From NCBI RefSeq assembly GCF_030272615.1, contig NC_081409.1:880806220-880870219 (forward strand): DNA of 64,000 nucleotides, given 5' to 3'. The stretch is from Cryptomeria japonica. Lineage: Eukaryota > Streptophyta > Pinopsida > Cupressales > Cupressaceae. This document shows, in pieces, positions 23,459 to 33,762 of the stretch; position 1 is the first letter of the stretch; each line of letters begins with the position of its first letter. Below the pieces are notes generated by a model. It ran no database searches, was not told the origin of the DNA, and saw nothing but the letters and a program-made list of their open reading frames with translations. Position numbers and translations under genes: made by a program.

Positions 23459-24652
23459 CTAGAGTTTTCCTTGGAGACTGCATAGTTGTCTGAGAGTTTT
23501 TGGCGAAGGCATTTCCATAATAGCTTTTACCTTTTCGGGATCAACCTCAATGCCTCTACGGGAAACAATGAATCCTAGTAGTTTTCCCGATGTGATGCCA
23601 AACACACACTTTTTGGGATTTAGGCACATCTTGTATTTTTCTAATCTTTCGAAGATCTGTTTTAGAATAGGGATGTGCTCTTGTCTTGTCTTGGATTTTC
23701 CTAGCAGATCATCCACGTAGTCCTCCATAATTTTGTGCAAGAGGTCATGAAATTTTTTTGTCATTGCCCATTCATATGTAGCTCCAGCATTTTTAAGGCC
23801 AAAAGGCATGACCCGGTAACAGAAAGTACCTCATGGTGTTGTCAATGCAGTTTTATGCTGATCCTCATCTGCTATCCTGATTTGGTTGTATCTAGAAAAC
23901 CCATCCATTAGCGATAGCATTTCATGTCCTGTTGTAAGATCCACAATCATATCTATGTTTGGGAGTGGGAAATCGTCTTTAGGACAAGCTATATTTAGAT
24001 CTCGGAAATCTATGTAGATGCGGATGCCCCTAGCAAGTTTTCTGACAGCTACAATGTTGGAGACCCATTCAGCATAGTCTATGGGGTTGATAAATTCTAC
24101 ATCTAACAACTTTTGAAGTTCTACCTTGACCAAGAGAGAAATATGCGGGTGCATTTTGCAGAGCTTTTGTTTTATAGGTTTTGCATCTAGGTGGAAGGCG
24201 AGATTGTGAACCACCAAGGTAGGATCCAACCCTGGCATATCGGAATAGGACCATGCAAAATTGATTTTAACCTTTGTAAGGAAGTTGATGAAGTCTTGTT
24301 TCTCGATTTTGGTGAGGGATTTGACAATGAGCAAATTTTTCAGAATGACTTCGGTGCCCATGTTGATGTTGTCTGTTTCTTCTATCAACAAATTTGATTT
24401 GTCCTGTGGAAGGTAACCAATGGTAGGGAGGTCAAATCCCTCATCGTCAAGTGCCTTTTTTAGGTTTTCACTTTCAGATACACCCTTTGTTTTTATTTCT
24501 TGTTCATCCAAAGGCGCCTCAGGGAAGTTTTCACCTAGGAAATCATATCTTTTTCTTTTATTAACTTTTTTGTGGATAAGGGCATTGACTTGACTACCAA
24601 AGTATCCCTTTTTGTGTAGTTGAATACCCTCAATTCTATTACAATCTTCCAT
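23459..24652 (-). pseudogene. Element B reverse transcriptase
   Basis: 24652-23831 carries the RT N-terminal region (IRIYIDFRDLNIACPKDDF, PLPNIDMIVDLTTGHEMLS). 23809-23459 carries MPFGLKNAGATYEWAM and the catalytic MEDYVDDLL, followed by LEKYKMCLNPKKCVFG and GKLLGFIVSRRGIEVD. The YVDD box is intact. A TGA at 23831 and a TAG at 23459 interrupt the frame; the latter falls at a Gln position in the related element D. Stretches 23315-23458 connect to RNase H. Confidence 0.92.
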
Positions 24653-25509
24653 ATTTTTTGTTGTTAGGAGAGAAATGAGAGCATTATCATTGACACGGAT
24701 ATCTAAAGTGGGTTTGTCTCATTGGCCCCAGTCAATGAGTTCAAGATGGACAAGATGTAGCTCATGTGAAGTGGGAGAGGTTACGGGGGTGATGGTATTG
24801 ATGTAAGCATCGAAGAAGGTATCTTTCTCGTATTCATAAGGCATTTTGTGGAATTCCTCTTCGTCGGCACTTTCAATATTCGAAGAAGGACTAGAAGGGG
24901 CACTGGGGCATACCCCAAGCCTCTGTTGTATCTATAGGAGATAGGATTTATGGGTGCTTTTCTTCCTTTCTCCTCTGGTCCCAGACCGTGTCCTTTGTAA
25001 CCCATTTTTTCAACTATGGCAAATGCTTTTGGGTACATTTCTTTGGATATTCTTGTTGGATCATCATCCTCTTCCCGGTATAGCCATGAAGAGATATTTG
25101 CTTCGAGGTTCTCGTTATCAAGTGGGCCCCATTGCTGGAAGGTGGTGTTTTGGCATTGCATGACTGGTTTCGGGTCCTTTTTTAGCTCTTTTGGTTTGCC
25201 AAATGACTTAGGAGAGAGAGGGAGGTTGCCTATTAATAAGACATCCTCCAATTTGTATTCTCCACAACCATTGTCCAAGATCTTGATTTGATTATTTGGT
25301 TGGGATGATGTGGAGGTAACATTTGATGTGTCAAATGGAGGCATTGGCGAAGGTCTATTTAGTGGGCAATGATACGGATGCTTCCCCTCTAATATTTTGC
25401 AATATTGAAAAGGTTGGGGATCACCTTTGATAGTGATCACTTTTCCATTATAGGGGAATTTGATGCATTGGTGAAGGTGGAGGGTATGGCCTACAAGGAA
25501 TGAATCCAT
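24653..25509 (-). pseudogene. Element B linker with G-patch-like motif between protease and RT
   Basis: The open part 25509-24781 is one frame shifted from protease. It starts with sequence belonging to the protease end (HQCIKFPYNGKVITIKGDP) and then reads AFAIVEKMGYKGHGLG followed by PEEKGRKAPI. The glycine spacing (MGYxGxGLG...G) is that of a G-patch, an RNA-binding motif known downstream of protease in betaretroviruses and annotated in plant retroelement polyproteins. Elements C and D carry the same motif at the same place. A second shift leads into the RT frame. Confidence 0.7.
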
Positions 25510-26143
25510 GTCCTCCCAAGGAGAATGTTGTAGGGGAGATCAAGATCGAGTACTTGGCAAGGGGTTTCAATTGTAATGGGGTCCACTTGAAGAGGTAAGG
25601 TGATCATGCCCTTTGAAATTCTTTTCACATCATCATATGCCTTTATTGTGATCCTTCCTGATGTGTCTATCAGATCCTCAAAAAGTCCCAATTGTTTTAT
25701 CAATTTGTATGTACACAGATTAAGCCTAGATCCGCCATCTATTAGGATATGTTTGACCTTGTGCGTGTGGATGAGAGCTTCGATGTGCAAAGGTTTGTTA
25801 TGGTCCTCATCTGTGGGAGCATCTTTGGAGTTAAATACAATGTGTTGTTGGGCAGCAAGGTTTCTAATGAGGGTTTGAAATTGGGTGGTGTTGATGTTAT
25901 CAGGAACGTGTGATTGGAGAAGGGCTTGTTCCAAAATTTCTTTATGGACAGAAGAAGTCTTGAGAAGTTCCAAAATGGAGATCTACGCGGGTGTCTTCCC
26001 AAGTTGATCAAGGAGGTCATATTGGCAGGTGGAAGAAATGGGTGGGGGGTTTGGTGGGGGAGGAACTCCTTGGATGGTGACTCTTCCTCGACGTGTAGTT
26101 GCATTGTAGTTATTCTGGAAATGGGAGGTGGAAGGCATGGCAC
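25491..26143 (-). pseudogene. Element B aspartic protease
   Basis: The frame at 25973-25491 reads HILIDGGSRLNLCTYKLIKQ, the active-site loop with DGG in place of the common DTG/DSG. It goes on to ITIKAYDD and QVLDLDLPYNILLGRTWIH, the C-terminal protease block with the ILLG flap partner. It shares one reading frame with gag upstream, separated only by stops, so gag and protease were probably one polyprotein. Confidence 0.82.
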
Positions 26144-28301
26144 CTTGAATGACTATTCTAGCCAGATTTGGTCTACTTTGGGAAGAAGGAGGATTAACTC
26201 CTTAGATGGTTATGACATTGACATGATTGTCTGTAGGTTCAATGCAACTTACTAAAAAATCAAAACCCATTACGTGATTAGCGTAGTCATAACCCATTGC
26301 ATTAGATGATGAGCCTTTTCCTTTATCATGCTTTGGGAAGGGTTCCTGGTACATTTTGAGTTTGTCATTATTATTACCAGGTTTTGCATTTGCTACCTCA
26401 ATCTCACCTCTATTAATGAGATTTTGTATGTAGATCTTCAGTTTCATACACTTTCGTGTATCATGTCCCTTGATACAATGGTATTCACAATACTCATTTT
26501 CATTATACCATCTTGGTTTAGGTTGATTGGGATCAAACGGGTGAGTGATTGGAAAAACCACTATACCTGCTTGGACAAGTTTTTGAAACACCACTTCAAT
26601 AGGCTCAGCAAGAGGAGTGAAATCTCTTGGAGTCCTGTTATTTGATCGGGGTGGTCATCCCTGGATTGAGACATTGTTGTGAGGTTTTTGAGATTGATTT
26701 GAATTGTTTTGATTGTTGAATTGATGAATATTGGTGGTGGATTTTGGGGGAGCGGCCACGGTTTGGACTTGCTTTGCATCAGTTACACCATCATTGACCA
26801 CATTTTTATTTTTAGCCCAGAATTTTGAGTTTTCATTATGATAAGAGGAAGAACTTTGTGATGACTTCTAGTAATGTTTCAAGGTTCCTTCCTCCAACAA
26901 GACACGTTCGAGGGTGAGGCCCTTATCGGTCAATTTTTGGAAGGATTTGATACATTGAGATATTAAAGGTCTTGAAAGTTCAGGCACCAAGTTCTTTTGA
27001 AATAGTTCAATTTGATGTTGTTCTAGCATGTCCCACTGGAATTTTTTGATAAGATGTCGCCATCTTTGTAGGAAATTGGCAAAGGTTTCTCCAGGCCTTT
27101 GTTTTGTATTACATAGGTCCATCATAGAAACATCATTACCCATGTTGTATGCATAGTGGGCCACAAATTTTTCTGCCAAGTCTGGAAAAGAGACAATGGA
27201 ACCTCATGGTAAAGATGAGAACCATTTCAGGGCATCTCCCGTGAGACTCTTCGAAAAGAGTCTGCAAAGATAAAGGTCACTATAGGAGACTTCTTGGCAT
27301 AAGATGTGGAATTCTTGGACATGGTCACGGGAGTCTCCTTTGCCTTCATACTTGGTGAATTTAGGGATCTCAAATCCCAAGGGATATGGTGCAACTGATA
27401 TAGATGGGTCGTAAGGACAAGGGAAAAACTCTTAGAATGAGTAAGCTTTCCTTTTATTAGTCTTTTCTTTCATGTTTTTGATGATATTCTTCATGTCTTG
27501 AATTTCCTTGATGAGGTCTTGTTGTGGACTTTGATATTGATGGATTGTATTTGCCCCCAGAATTGGATGAACCAAAGAAGGTGCACCACCACCAATATAT
27601 TGATATGATGAAGAGGTGGGAACATGGGATCTGATGACCGATGTCGCTAGAGTTTGTGTGATAGTTGGTTGCAGTCTGCCAACTATTGTGATGGGATTGA
27701 ATGCAGTACCGATAAAATTTGCGACATTGTTGGGAGAAAGGGAAGTTTGTGGAATAGAAATATGTGGTTGAATAGAAGGAGGTGGTATAGAAGTTTGTTG
27801 GAGAATGGATGAGATTGGATTTGATAGTGGTATGGATGGTAAGGAGGAAGAAGGTGGGATGGAGACCATGGTGGGAGGTGTCACAGGTGGCATTGATTGG
27901 GCTTGGATGATTGATGGGGCTGCAATTGATTGAGTTTGAATAGTAGGTGTAGCACTTTGTGTGGGAGCGAGGTCTCCTTGTGGTTGTTGGATGAGAGCGG
28001 ATCTATTAAATTTAGGTGGAAGTTGAGCTCCATGTTCAAGAAGAGTTTTCAGAAGTGCAGTAGGATTGTGTTTAATAAACTTTTCCATCATCTCTTGGTT
28101 ATAAGAATCTGCTAGGAAAGTTTGCACTTCCGGACAAAGTTCATCTTGGTTAACCATGTCAAGATTTTGGATTTGATCTTGATTGCTTGGTTGCCCACTT
28201 TGTGTATGATCTTGCGTGGGATCTTCATATAGGACACCAAAGTCTGGCATGCCATATTGTTGATCAGCCATCTTTTTCTTTTGGGATCGAGTTGCGACCA
28301 T
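26144..28301 (-). pseudogene. Element B Gag
   Basis: The start is ATG at 28301 (MVATRSQKKK). The first 289 codons are Pro/Ser/Gln/Ile-rich. 27179-26868 holds the retrotransposon Gag core (VSMMDLCNTKQRPGETFANF, LQRWRHLIKKF). 26594-26202 holds the zinc-binding CEYHCIKGHDTRKC and the downstream EPFPKHDKGK. All parts lie in one frame, broken by stops near 27432, 27208, 26868, 26657 and 26202. Gag forms the particle and binds element RNA (family knowledge). Confidence 0.88.
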
Positions 28302-28309
28302 ACACGATA

Positions 28310-28689
28310 TTTGTGATGAAAAGACTTAGGAAAATTGTGATGAAATGACTTAGAAAATTTGTGATGGAAGGATTTTAGAAATTTGTGATGAAAGGACTTA
28401 AGAAATTTGAGGATGAAAGGACTTAAGAAATTTGGGATGAAAGTATTTAAGAAATTTGTGATGAAAGGATTTAAGAAATTTGAGGATGAAAAGACTTAAG
28501 AAATTTGTGATGAAAGGACTTAAGAAATTTGTGATGAAAGGACTTAAGAAATTTGAGGATGAAAGGATTTAAGAAATTTGTGTGATGAAAGGATTTAAGA
28601 AATTTGAGGATGAAAGGACTTGAGAAATTTGTGATGAAAGAAAGGATTTAAGAAATTTGTGATGAAAGGATTTAAGAAATTTGAGGATG
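28310..28689 (-). repeat. Tandem array (24-28 bp unit) in the element B leader, block 1
   Basis: About fifteen copies of a unit like GATGAAAGGACTTAAGAAAT followed by TTG, TTGTG or TTGAG. The stretch 28460-28689 recurs almost exactly at 28905-29110, the latter lacking one 24 bp unit. Confidence 0.9.
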
Positions 28690-28872
28690 TAAAAAAAACA
28701 TAAGAGGGGTATTTATTTGTCAAAAGTCTCCCAGCAATAGCATTGTCTGTGATAAATTGAACCACATTTTGTGACCCTACTTCCATAACTACAATGTCAT
28801 ACATATCGAACAATGCATCTGCGGATTTGATTATATCAGATGCACCATAGATTTCAAAAAAATAGTGCCACT
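28690..28872 (-). pseudogene. Captured fragment of a hAT-type (DUF659) transposase
   Basis: The minus strand reads GASDIIKSADALFDMYDIVV, then MEVGSQNVVQFITDNA and GRLLTNKYPSYVFFTS without a stop. This is the pattern of the DUF659 domain of hAT-related transposase proteins (DASD, EVGxxNVVQxxTDNA, AGxLLxxKYP). A few residues after TDNA are missing. The 180 bp piece sits between two blocks of the leader tandem repeat, in the same sense as gag. It has no transposon ends of its own, so it looks like captured coding sequence rather than an insertion. The match is from motif memory. Confidence 0.75.
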
Positions 28873-29113
28873 TTGTGATGAAAGGATTTAAGAAATACAT
28901 ATCAGATGAAAGGATTTAAGAAATTTGAGGATGAAAAGACTTAAGAAATTTGTGATGAAAGGACTTAAGAAATTTGAGGATGAAAGGATTTAAGAAATTT
29001 GTGTGATGAAAGGATTTAAGAAATTTGAGGATGAAAGGACTTGAGAAATTTGTGATGAAAGAAAGGATTTAAGAAATTTGTGATGAAAGGATTTAAGAAA
29101 TTTGAGGATGATT
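28873..29113 (-). repeat. Tandem array in the element B leader, block 2
   Basis: Same unit as block 1. 28905-29110 duplicates 28460-28689 apart from one missing 24 bp unit, so the two blocks arose by a segmental duplication that now brackets the hAT-like fragment. Confidence 0.88.
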
Positions 29114-30280
29114 GATGAAGAAGATATGGTAGTGATGGTTTAGAAGAAAACTTGATGACTAGGTTGTCTTTGGCATGAACATGAAGGATCTATTTAAATG
29201 GCAAGTTGTATGAAGAGATATGACCACCCTAATTTGGACGATAGTAGGTGTTTCAAATGACAAACTTGAATGTTGACGTAGAGGATAAACTCTTAGCTTC
29301 TCTCTTAGGCTTATGACGAATGGGACAGATGGAGTTTTGACGCAATTTTGGACTTGGTGTGGCTAATGACTTGGACAATTTGTTTGTGTCTTGACAAATA
29401 TTTTTGGAAAGTGTGTGGGGATAGTGATGTGTTTTTTGTCTACTCTTGGCAAGTATGTATCAAACAAAGCAAACACAATGGTTAAATGCATATTATCTCA
29501 AAGACACTCATGCTCATATACAACATTCTTAAGGCTGGCAAGGACAATAGTCATTGGATCCCAATTGGTTTCCCATCTATGCTTACCTAGAGTGGACACG
29601 TAGATGCTTGACCCCACTAACTCCCCTCCACGGCACTCACTTCTTGGGGCAGCCAAGCATCAATTCCCATGAAAACTCCTCATGGCGAACTTTGTGTCTC
29701 TACTAAGGGCCATAAGAATATGGGTTGCTTCGGAGGTCTGACCTCTTGCACCAATGACTAGAAGGTTTTTGGCCACTATGAACAAGGTATTTAGTAAATC
29801 TTCCCGTTAGGAGCTACCCTTTGAATTTGCGCAAGCGCAATTGAGGCTTATAGCCCAATGAAGCACCAAGAACTTAGTAGTCATGCAAGCATGATTGAGA
29901 TCTCTAGGATCCTACTAAACACCCAATGTGAGAGTGAACTCTCATATAGCCCCAACCATTAAGCTTTTCATAGTCAATGGCCTATTTATTATAGTGAGTT
30001 GGGAACCCCAGGTCCGAATGTACTCACTTGGGTCATTCCCCTCTTACCTTCTAAAAGAGCGAGTTGGGAGGGCAGGCCCGCTAGAGGTAAACTCATAATC
30101 AAACAAGAAAAGGTTGGAGGGTCTGAATTTCTGATCGTCTAGTAAGATGAGAGCATACTTTCCTACCTTTACGCTTTTCTTAAAGACACATAAGACAATG
30201 ATTCATTTCATTTTAATTAATATCTAGGTGCCTAATTTAAATAAATGCACAATATTTTGTTGAATCAGCTAGGCAACCTG
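29114..30280 (-). other. Element B leader (5' untranslated region), gag-proximal part
   Basis: No ORF is supported. The stretch about 29520-29760 is homologous on the minus strand to element C's leader at about 39460-39620 (AGTAGAGA, GTGAGTGCC, GGGGTCAA blocks in the same order). This shows that both are long Tat-type leaders. Confidence 0.65.
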
Positions 30281-30430
30281 CAAAACCACTTGATTAGTAG
30301 TTTGAAAAATAGTCTTCAAAAAACGTCCTACAAAACAACTTGATTAGTAGTTTGAAAAATAGAGTCTTCAAAAAGCGTCCTACAAAACAACTTGATTAGT
30401 AGTTTGAAAAATAGTCTTCAACAAGTGTCC
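30281..30430 (-). repeat. Three-copy tandem repeat of about 58 bp in the element B leader
   Basis: Three units contain ACTTGATTAGTAGTTTGAAA followed by AATAGTCTTCAA and CGTCCTRCAAAA, the second with a 2 bp insertion (AATAGAGTC). Confidence 0.85.
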
Positions 30431-30905
30431 TGCAAAAGGCAACAAAATGACAAAAAAATTAATTTTTTTAATTTTCTGGGAATGAATAGAAAAACATGAA
30501 TAAAAACTTTTTTACTAATGACAAATGTGGATTTGAAGTAAGTTTTGATGGGTAAATGGGGTTTGACTAGGTTTTTGTCACTTTCCAAGGGATAGGCAAG
30601 CATTAAATGAGGATTTTGGAGGAAAGATGAAGAAATGGGAAAATTTGTCCAAGAGGGACAAAGAAGAAAAAGTTGGAGGTGGATAATATGGAAAAAATTT
30701 GGAGGTGATTGGATAAAAGGGGAAAAAGTTATGGCAAACTCTAAAAATAGAGGAATATGGGATTTTGGGCTTCAAAAAGTGGATTTTTGAGATAAGGCCC
30801 CAAAGGAAGAAAATGTGGAAAATGGCAATGCGGAGAATCTGGTGAAGTTTGGAGGAAAATGGAGTCAAGATAAAGAAGATGTGGTGAAAAAATAGAAAAA
30901 ATTTG
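30431..30905 (-). other. Element B leader, unassigned
   Basis: A purine-rich plus strand (GGAAAA and GGAGGT clusters) with no supported ORF; the Phe/Ser-rich minus-strand frames are composition artefacts. Confidence 0.5.
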
Positions 30906-31440
30906 ACCCCTAAATTTAACAAAATAGAAACCCTAGATTTAACATAACAGAAACTCTAGATTTAACAAAGCAGATAGAAACCCTATATTTAACAGAATAG
31001 AAACCCTATATTTAACAGAATAGAAACCCTAAATTTAACAGAACATAAACCCTAAATTTAACAGAATAGAAACCCTAGATTTAACAGAGCAGATAGAAAC
31101 CCTAGATTTAACAGAGCAAATAGTCGCACTAAATAGAATAAAATAAAAATGTCAAAGGTCTGGATTTCTGATTGTCTAGATAGACAAGAGCATACTCTCC
31201 TACTTTCACACTTTCCTATGGGCAGATAGATTATATTTAAACAGAGCAGACAGTAGCACTACATATATAGAAAAGTGTCAAAGGTCCGGATTTCTGATTG
31301 TCTAGATAGACAAGAGCATACTCTCCTATTTTCACACTTTCCTATGGTCAGAGCATACAATCATGCTAAACAGAATAGAAAAGTGAAAGGTTTGGATTTC
31401 TGATTGTCTATATAGATAAGAGAATACTCTCCTACTTTCA
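30906..31440 (-). repeat. Two tandem repeat families in the element B leader
   Basis: 30906-31125 is a run of units like AGAAACCCTAGATTTAACAG, about 24-30 bp each. 31145-31440 has three copies of a longer unit with GGTCTGGATTTCTGATTGTC, then TAGATAGACAAGAGCATACTC and CTTTCACAC. The core TTGTCTAGATAGACAA is nearly palindromic. A related version lies at about 30110-30180 and, in element C, near 39090. Confidence 0.82.
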
Positions 31441-31604
31441 CACAGATTATACTAAAATAGAACAAATAACAAATCAAATAACAAATCAGACAACAGAGTT
31501 GTCGTGCTGCAACAAAAATAGAAACATAAAAAAAAAAAAAAATAGAACAGAATAAGGAGTTGTCATGCAAAAATACAGAGCCACGATTCTGGAACCTGCG
31601 AAAA

Positions 31605-31606
<2 letters not shown>

Positions 31607-31672
<66 letters not shown>
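31607..31672. repeat. (TA)n microsatellite
   Basis: About 33 uninterrupted TA dinucleotides in the element B leader. The Ile-Tyr frame across it is an artefact. Confidence 0.98.
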
Positions 31673-31676
<4 letters not shown>

Positions 31677-31769
31677 TATTTTATTTTTTGCAGTCGCACT
31701 ATTCTGGAACCTACGTCTCACAACTCACAAAAACCTAAAAACACAACAACATTAGTTCTTAGGGATGTG

Positions 31770-31791
31770 GGTCCTACCAAGCGTGCCAAAA
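31770..31791 (-). other. Candidate primer binding site of element B
   Basis: Directly inside the 5' LTR the minus strand reads TTTTGGCACGCTTGGTAGG. The TGG start and the position fit a tRNA primer site. The rest is diverged from the TTTGGTGCCCACTGTGGGG block seen in element C, and I cannot name the tRNA. Confidence 0.45.
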
Positions 31792-32869
31792 TGAAGAGGG
31801 GAAAACAGATTTGAAAGGTAAATTGATCAAAACATAATGAAATAAACATGCAGAATGCTAAAATATCATTAAAAGACCATTTCACCTTGTTATTTTACCT
31901 TCTCCTTCAGATTGAGCTTGATGAAGTGAAGGTGCCCCTTGATAATGCTCCACTTGATGTGCTCCTTTGATTGCTGGATGTGGATGGCTCTCCAATATTG
32001 TGCACAAATGATAAGAATGAGACGATCAAGTTGCCAAGATGATTTTCTAGGCTCAAAAGGGCAACATAAGCTTACTGGATTTCAAGATGTTTTGAATGAA
32101 GGGATGGAGCCCTATTTTATAGGAAGAGGAGAGGAAAATGGATGGCTAGGATGAATTCAAGATGAAGGGCTAAGATTTACTTGTGAGCTCACACAAGGTC
32201 CAAGAGAGGGTGTGGAGACCAAGAAATATGCCTTAAAGGCATTTCATATCTCCACACTCTACAAGATGCATTAGAGGAATTAAAAATTCTCCAAAAATAG
32301 ATATTATGGGGATTAGAAGAATAAAAAGGAATTAAAAATTCCTTGGGAGAGGGAAATGCCTAGAGGAATGTGAGATTTCAAAAATCTTACATTCATCTAG
32401 AAAAAAAGCATTTAAAGCTAGTGGCTGGATGAAAGGACAAACAGTTGACTTTGTGGCTAATCATGATGACTAGCCATTAACGACTCATTAGGAGGGGGAT
32501 TAGAGGAAATGTTAGGTGTGATTTATATTTGTAGGAGAATTTGACTAGGAGGGAGAATGAGTGGAAGGAATAAAAAATTAGAAGAATAATGTTAAGTGAG
32601 TTTAGGGAGTTTCTAGAAGAATTTATTAGGTTAATGATGAATTAAGAAGATGATTTGTAGGAATCATGTAGGTTAACTAATTAATTGAAATTAATTAGCT
32701 AAGAGGAAGATTTGTGAGGATTTATTTTTTAGAAGAATAAAGAAAGGGATTGATTTATTAAATAAATCAATTTTCATTAATATTGAGAAGAATTTTAATT
32801 AACATAATTAATTAATTAATTATGTGAGGAATTAAAAATAATTAAAATAATTATTTTTAAGTGTCTACA
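31792..32869 (-). repeat. Element B 5' LTR
   Basis: 1,078 bp, a direct repeat of 18001-19108. On the minus strand it begins TGTAGACACTTAAAAATAAT and ends ...CTCTTCA. A TATA-like CTATAAAATAGGG at about 32110-32122 is the likely core promoter for minus-strand transcription. Confidence 0.92.
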
Positions 32870-33748
32870 ACATGATTGTTTGATCCATATTTGCACTCAA
32901 TATGTCTATTCCCATACATTCCACATGTGTAGCAATGAACTTCAAACTTTCTAGACACATAACTAGCATTAGTATTGTAATTTGCATTTCTATTAGGTTT
33001 GTTTCTACAAAGATTTGCAGTATGAGCAAGCTTGTGACAAACAAAGTAGATAGGTTTAAAAGCCTTCTTACCGATAGTCTTATTGACTTTAGGAGCAGTT
33101 TTGTTCTTTGTACTGGAGGATTCACCTTTTTCAATTGTATGAAAACCAAGTCCAGAGATATCACCCTTCATTCTCTGTGATTGAATTTGTTCTTCCAGCA
33201 TGTTAGAATTTTGATGAACTTCTCCAATTTCTCATTGGCTTTAGTAAGCTTTTTGACAAGATCTTCATTATGCTTTGACAGGTTCTCTTTCAGAGATGAT
33301 GCCAACTCAATAGCTTTATGTTCTCCTTTTCTTCTATTTCAGCAATCAAGTCCTCATGTATAGTGTCTTTTTCCTGTTTGATCTTTATGGTCTCTTGATC
33401 TCTTACCTTGATAAGATCTTCAACAGCTCTTCTGGCTTCCAGTTCCTAACTCATACAGATAGTGAGACCTTCTAGCTCTTTTCTTAGATTTAGTTTTTCA
33501 ACATTCATCTTTTCAACTTCATCAACTAAAGCTTCAATATTGGCTTCATCTGAAAAACTATTATCAGATATTTTCAGCAGTTTTTCAAATAGCTCTCTCC
33601 TATTGACTTGAGAAACTTTTAGTTTTCCCTTAAGGGATTCAATTTCATTTCTGCTAGCTTCTAGCTCTCTAACCATCTTGAAGTAGCTCCTGTCCCTCAT
33701 GCCAGCTTCAAGATTCCCTTCAAAGTGGTTAGGCTTCAAAGAAGTTAG
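32870..33748 (-). pseudogene. A2 ORF1, proximal part: coiled coil and two zinc knuckles
   Basis: ATG at 33739 opens a Glu/Lys/Leu-rich helical region (MVRELEASRNEIESLKGKLK, VDEVEKMNVEKLNLRKELEG), predicted as coiled coil. After a stop (TAG at 33446) and compensating shifts, 33201-32870 gives a degenerate knuckle VCHKLAHTANLC and then CYTCGMYGNRHIEC. Element B interrupts the ORF just after the second knuckle; the remainder is at 17601-18000. Architecture and position match ORF1 of element E. It would act as a Gag-like RNA-binding protein (inference). Confidence 0.75.
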
Positions 33749-33760
33749 GCTCTAATACCA
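33749..33760 (-). other. A2 primer binding site (initiator-tRNA-Met type)
   Basis: The minus strand reads TGGTATTAGAGC two bases inside the 5' LTR, one mismatch from the TGGTATCAGAGC common to plant Ty1/copia elements. Confidence 0.85.
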
Positions 33761-33762
33761 AT

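Larger units (their letters stand above)
18001..32869 (-). mobile_element. Element B: Ty3/gypsy Tat-lineage retrotransposon, 14.9 kb
   Basis: LTRs 18001-19108 and 31792-32869 bound a 12.7 kb interior read on the minus strand. The order is leader, gag, protease, G-patch-like linker, RT, RNase H, second RNase H, integrase, long 3' non-coding region, polypurine tract and LTR. The second RNase H after the normal one is the hallmark of the Tat lineage. The flanks ACAGG (17996-18000) and ACATG (32870-32874) fit a 5 bp duplication with one mutation. All genes carry stops and frameshifts. It sits inside the zinc-knuckle array of A2 ORF1. Confidence 0.92.

Noticed and set aside
24954-25878. Plus-strand open frames across the pol region of element B
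   Set aside because: Antisense shadows of the protease and linker, without independent coding evidence.
28310-29113. Direct repeats that could suggest a CRISPR-like array
   Set aside because: Units are contiguous without unique spacers, and the context is a plant retrotransposon leader.
31560-31814. Plus-strand open frame with Ile-Tyr repeats
   Set aside because: Created by the (TA)n microsatellite in the element B leader.
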